From positions 192,807 to 256,806 of the forward strand of contig JAJDXO010000026.1 in assembly GCA_022823235.1 (NCBI GenBank): DNA of 64,000 nucleotides, in the 5' to 3' direction. Below the pieces are notes generated by a model. It was given only the letters and a program-made list of their open reading frames with translations. It had not been told where the DNA came from and did not search any database. This document shows, piece after piece, positions 61,193 to 64,000 of the stretch. Position 1 is the first letter of the stretch. Every line of letters starts with the position of its first letter. A program made the translations under genes and the position numbers. The stretch is from Rhodospirillales bacterium. GTDB lineage: Bacteria; Pseudomonadota; Alphaproteobacteria; Rhodospirillales; UBA2165.

Positions 61193-62386
61193 ATGGACCT
61201 AGCGCTCGCCGATTGGCTCAATCTGGTTTTCCGCTGGCTGCATCTGGTCGCCGGCATCGCCTGGATCGGCACCTCGTTCTATTTCATCTTCCTGGACCTC
61301 AGTCTGCGCAAGCGCCGCGCCCTGCCGCCGGGGGTCGGCGGGGAATCGTGGAACGTCCATGGCGGCGGCTTCTATCTGATGCAGAAGTACACCGTCGCGC
61401 CGGCGGAAATGCCGGAAGAGCTCCACTGGTTCAAATGGGAGGCCTACACCACCTTCCTGTCGGGCTTTGCGCTCATGGGGATCATCTATTACTGGGGCGC
61501 CGATACGTTCCTCATCGATCCCGACGTGGCGGACCTGTCCCGGGCCGAGGCCATCATGATCAGCATCGGCTTCCTCTGGGGCGGGTGGATCGTCTACAGC
61601 CTGCTTTGCTACACGCCGTTCCTCGCCCGGCGGCCGGTCCTGCTGTCGGCGGCGGTGTTCGCCTTCATCCTGCTCTTCACCGTCGCGCTGACCGGTCTGT
61701 TCAGCCCCCGCGCCGCCTTCGTCCACGTGGGGGCGATCATCGGCACCATCATGGTGGCCAACGTCTATTTCATCATCATTCCCAACCAGCGGGTGGTGGT
61801 CGCCGACCTGATCGCCGGACGGACGCCGGAAGCCTGGCTCGGCGACGAGGCCAAGCAGCGCTCGACCCATAACAACTACCTGACGCTTCCGGTGCTCGTG
61901 ATGATGCTGATCTCGCATTACCCGATGCTGTTCAGCACCGCCCACCCGTGGCTGGTGGTGGCGCTGATCATCATCGTCGGCGGCGTCATCCGGGATTTCT
62001 TCAACCGCATGCATGCCGGCGAGAGCGGCCGCGCGCTCCAGTGGCAATGGCCTGTGAGCGCCGTGTTCATGCTGATCCTCATCGGCTTCGTGAGCTACCG
62101 TCCCGATGCGGCCATCGCCGACGGCGACGTGCCGGACGAGGGCGAGGTCTTCGCCATCGTGCAGACCCACTGCGTCGCCTGCCATGCGGTGAAGACCACC
62201 CACCCCGATTTCAAGCAGGCGCAGAAAGGCGTGATGCTCGACACCCTGGCCGATATCCGCAAGCACGGTGACGGCATCCTCAAGCAAACCGTCATGTCGC
62301 GGGCGATGCCGCTCGGCAATCAGACCAGGATGTCCGCCGAGGAACGGGAACTGCTGGGCCTTTGGATCCGCGCCGGCATGCCGTAA
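61193..62386 (+). CDS. puuD: membrane urate oxidase with cytochrome c domain
   Basis: The 397-residue protein has about eight membrane segments starting WLHLVAGIAWIGTSFYFIFL, a conserved SWNVHGGGFYLMQKYTVAPA block, and a C-terminal c-type haem domain with CVACH (C327, C330, H331) and a distal Met region (SRAMPLGNQTRM). This is PuuD, which oxidises urate to 5-hydroxyisourate and passes electrons to the respiratory chain instead of to oxygen directly. It replaces soluble uricase in this pathway. Confidence 0.95.
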   Translation: MDLALADWLNLVFRWLHLVAGIAWIGTSFYFIFLDLSLRKRRALPPGVGGESWNVHGGGFYLMQKYTVAPAEMPEELHWFKWEAYTTFLSGFALMGIIYYWGADTFLIDPDVADLSRAEAIMISIGFLWGGWIVYSLLCYTPFLARRPVLLSAAVFAFILLFTVALTGLFSPRAAFVHVGAIIGTIMVANVYFIIIPNQRVVVADLIAGRTPEAWLGDEAKQRSTHNNYLTLPVLVMMLISHYPMLFSTAHPWLVVALIIIVGGVIRDFFNRMHAGESGRALQWQWPVSAVFMLILIGFVSYRPDAAIADGDVPDEGEVFAIVQTHCVACHAVKTTHPDFKQAQKGVMLDTLADIRKHGDGILKQTVMSRAMPLGNQTRMSAEERELLGLWIRAGMP

Positions 62387-62502
62387 TCCGCGCCGGCGGC
62401 GTCTTGACCCGCGCCGGCGGAAATTCGGCGGCCCGGCCACCGGAGGGGCGATTTATCCGAAAATGCAACCGACGAAAACTGACTTGAACAGAATTGCCGA
62501 TG

Positions 62503-62570
62503 GTCCGACTATCACTGTTCGACAATAGAACTTAAAGTCCGACTACCACTGTTCCACGATAAAACTCAAT
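62503..62570 (+). promoter_or_regulatory. two tandem 34-base repeats upstream of the importer operon
   Basis: Two adjacent copies (62503-62536 and 62537-62570) match at 28 of 34 positions. Each starts GTCCGACTA and contains CACTGTTC. Copy one has a GTTC-N7-GAAC dyad; copy two has GTTC-N7-AAAC. They end one base before the GGAGGTG ribosome site of the binding-protein gene. They look like paired operator sites or a duplicated leader element. Confidence 0.55.
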
Positions 62571-62582
62571 GGAGGTGTCATC

Positions 62583-63617
62583 ATGCTTACCCGGTTTACC
62601 GCGACAGCCGTTCTGGCAGCGGGTCTGGCCACCGGCCTGGCGGCCGGAATCCCGACAAGCGCCCCGGCTCAAGGTACGAAAGTTCCCTTCGCGCTCGACT
62701 GGAAGTTCGAAGGGCCCAGTGCCGCCTATTTCGCCGCCGTCGACAACGGCCACTTCAAGGCCGAGGGCCTCGACGTGGCGATTTCCGCCGGCAAGGGCTC
62801 TCTGGACGCCATTCCGAAAGTGGCGACCGGCAAGTTTCCGCTCGGTTTCGCCGACATCAACAGCCTGATCAAGTTCCTGGACAAGAACCCGGGTGCGCCG
62901 GTCACGGCGGTGATGATGATCTACGACAAGCCGCCCTTCGCGGTCGTCGGCCGGGCCTCCCAGGGGGTGAGCGCCCCGAAGGATCTGGAAGGCAGGGTGT
63001 TGGGTGCGCCGCCGCCTGACGGCGCATGGGCGCAATTCCCGGCCTTCGCCACCGCCAACGGCATCGACGTCAAAAAGGTCAAGGTTCAGCCCGTCGGTTT
63101 CCCGACCCGCGAACCGATGCTCAAGGAAGGCAAGGTGGACGCCATCACCGGCTATTCGTTTTCCAGCTTCCTCAACCTTGTGCGCCTCGGCGTGCCGGAA
63201 AAGGATATCAAGGTCCTGTTGATGGCGGATTACGGTCTCGCCCTGTACGGCAACGCGATCATCGTCAACACCAACTTCGCCAAGGCCAACGCCGGCAAGG
63301 TGACCGGATTCATCCGCGCCGTCGCCAAGGGCTGGAAAGACGTCATCGCCGATCCGGCGAAGGGCGCCGCCATGGTCGCCAAACGCAATCCGGCGGCCGA
63401 CGTGGCGCTCGAGACCCGGCGCCTGAAGCTGTCCATCGACGCCAACGTGGTCACCGATTACACCAAGGCCAACGGCATCGGCGGGATCGACTCGGCACGG
63501 ATGGCAAAAGCCATGAAGCAGCTGGCGCAGAACTATAAGTTCAGCAACAAGCCGGACGTATCGAAAATCTTCACCAGCGCCTACCTGCCCAAGGACGGCA
63601 GCCTGATGCTGAAGTAA
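62583..63617 (+). CDS. NMT1/THI5-type ABC transporter substrate-binding protein
   Basis: The 344-residue protein has a signal peptide (LTRFTATAVLAAGLATGLAA) and VPFALDWKFEGPSAAYFAAV, GHFKAEGLDVAISAGKGSLD, KFPLGFADINSLIKFLD and ANGIDVKKVKVQPVGFPTRE. These are typical of NMT1/SsuA/TauA-like periplasmic binding proteins for pyrimidine precursors, sulfonates, nitrate or purine derivatives. The start follows GGAGGTG. It is followed by the ATPase gene of the same importer. Its position after the purine-degradation genes suggests a purine or ureide ligand, by context only. Confidence 0.88.
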   Translation: MLTRFTATAVLAAGLATGLAAGIPTSAPAQGTKVPFALDWKFEGPSAAYFAAVDNGHFKAEGLDVAISAGKGSLDAIPKVATGKFPLGFADINSLIKFLDKNPGAPVTAVMMIYDKPPFAVVGRASQGVSAPKDLEGRVLGAPPPDGAWAQFPAFATANGIDVKKVKVQPVGFPTREPMLKEGKVDAITGYSFSSFLNLVRLGVPEKDIKVLLMADYGLALYGNAIIVNTNFAKANAGKVTGFIRAVAKGWKDVIADPAKGAAMVAKRNPAADVALETRRLKLSIDANVVTDYTKANGIGGIDSARMAKAMKQLAQNYKFSNKPDVSKIFTSAYLPKDGSLMLK

Positions 63618-63636
63618 CCCGCTTCGGCTACCCCGT

Positions 63637-63678
63637 GACGCCGAGGGGCGGGCAACTCCCGCCCGCCCTTCGGTCGTC
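63637..63678 (+). terminator. GC-rich stem-loop between binding-protein and ATPase genes
   Basis: GACGCCGAGGGGCGGG pairs with the CCCGCCC...TTCGGTCGTC side across a short loop, 19 bases after the stop. It is typical of attenuating stem-loops that keep the binding-protein mRNA more abundant than the rest of the operon. Confidence 0.5.
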
Positions 63679-63702
63679 CAATAATTTCGAGCATCTGCCG
63701 CC

Positions 63703-64000
63703 ATGTCCTCAACCCCTTCAGACGCGCTCATCCGGATATCCAACGTCAAACACGCCTATCGGACGGACGCGGGCCCGCTGCCGGTGCTGGACGGCTTCAA
63801 CGTCGAGGTGCCCGAGGGCGCCTTCACGGCCGTCGTCGGTCCCTCGGGATGCGGTAAATCCACCCTGACCCGGCTGATTGCCGGTCTGTTGTTTCCCGAC
63901 GAGGGTGACGTGATCCTTCACGGCGAGAAGGTCACGTCGCCGCGCAATACCGTCGGCATGGCGTTCCAGAATCCGGTGCTGCTGGAATGGCGCACCATCC
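63703..64000 (+). CDS. ABC transporter ATP-binding protein, N-terminal part
   Basis: The gene runs off the right edge with 99 residues seen. Walker A is GPSGCGKST (about residues 46-54), followed by TLTRLIAGLLFPDEGDVILH and a Q-loop GMAFQNPVLLEWRT. The Q-loop with LLEWRT is typical of the TauB/SsuB/nitrate-type ATPases that pair with NMT1-like binding proteins. The permease gene is presumably beyond the window. Confidence 0.92.
   Translation, partial: MSSTPSDALIRISNVKHAYRTDAGPLPVLDGFNVEVPEGAFTAVVGPSGCGKSTLTRLIAGLLFPDEGDVILHGEKVTSPRNTVGMAFQNPVLLEWRTI

Overview
The window is high-GC bacterial DNA. The full oxidative purine-degradation set (PuuD/PuuE type), the style of the intergenic palindromes and the HigA-type antitoxin suggest an alphaproteobacterium, perhaps Rhodospirillales-like. 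No rRNA, tRNA or housekeeping marker is present, so this placement is inference. Most of the window is accessory metabolism.

Layout. 1-2.2 kb: start of a HlyD-type (NHLM-like) secretion gene, a broken IS5-type transposase and a flavin-dependent halogenase-like gene. 2.4-3.4 kb: a BMP-family binding protein. 3.6-11.7 kb: an overlapping operon that reads as bacterial sterol synthesis: C-4 demethylation dehydrogenase and Rieske oxygenase (SdmB/SdmA type), an ERG4/ERG24 sterol reductase, a CYP51 demethylase, and one 1135-residue protein joining a squalene-epoxidase-like FAD monooxygenase to an oxidosqualene cyclase. A LolA-like protein and outer-membrane barrels follow (11.8-14.9 kb).

15.2-32 kb mixes nitrogen assimilation with partner-switching signalling. 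It holds an RsbW-like kinase, a SpoIIE phosphatase translationally coupled to an amino-acid ABC permease pair that has no ATPase here, a free binding protein, glutamine synthetase III, AmtB, two STAS proteins, a GPP34 protein, and two NCS2 purine permeases that each carry a C-terminal tail resembling a degenerate RsbW ATPase domain. I infer a nitrogen- or purine-responsive switch; no sigma factor is in the window.

32.2-44.8 kb: a reducing type I PKS (KS-AT-DH-MT-ER-KR-ACP followed by a second KS and a decayed AT, with no second ACP), then a hydrolase, a free ACP and an Sfp-type phosphopantetheinyl transferase on the other strand. 44.9-47.5 kb: an intergenic repeat region, a gentisate-dioxygenase-like bicupin and a luciferase-like oxidoreductase. 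47.7-52.2 kb: a lower-GC islet (membrane protein, NspC-like decarboxylase, DUF3326 protein) bounded by an HsdR fragment and a HigA antitoxin with a broken HigB.

52.3-64 kb: a Cache-domain secreted protein, a small element with inverted ends, then a complete route from xanthine or hypoxanthine to glyoxylate and urea (xdhAB, puuD, uraH, uraD, puuE, alc, allA) and the start of an NMT1/THI5-type ABC importer. The purine permeases at 27-32 kb could feed this pathway.
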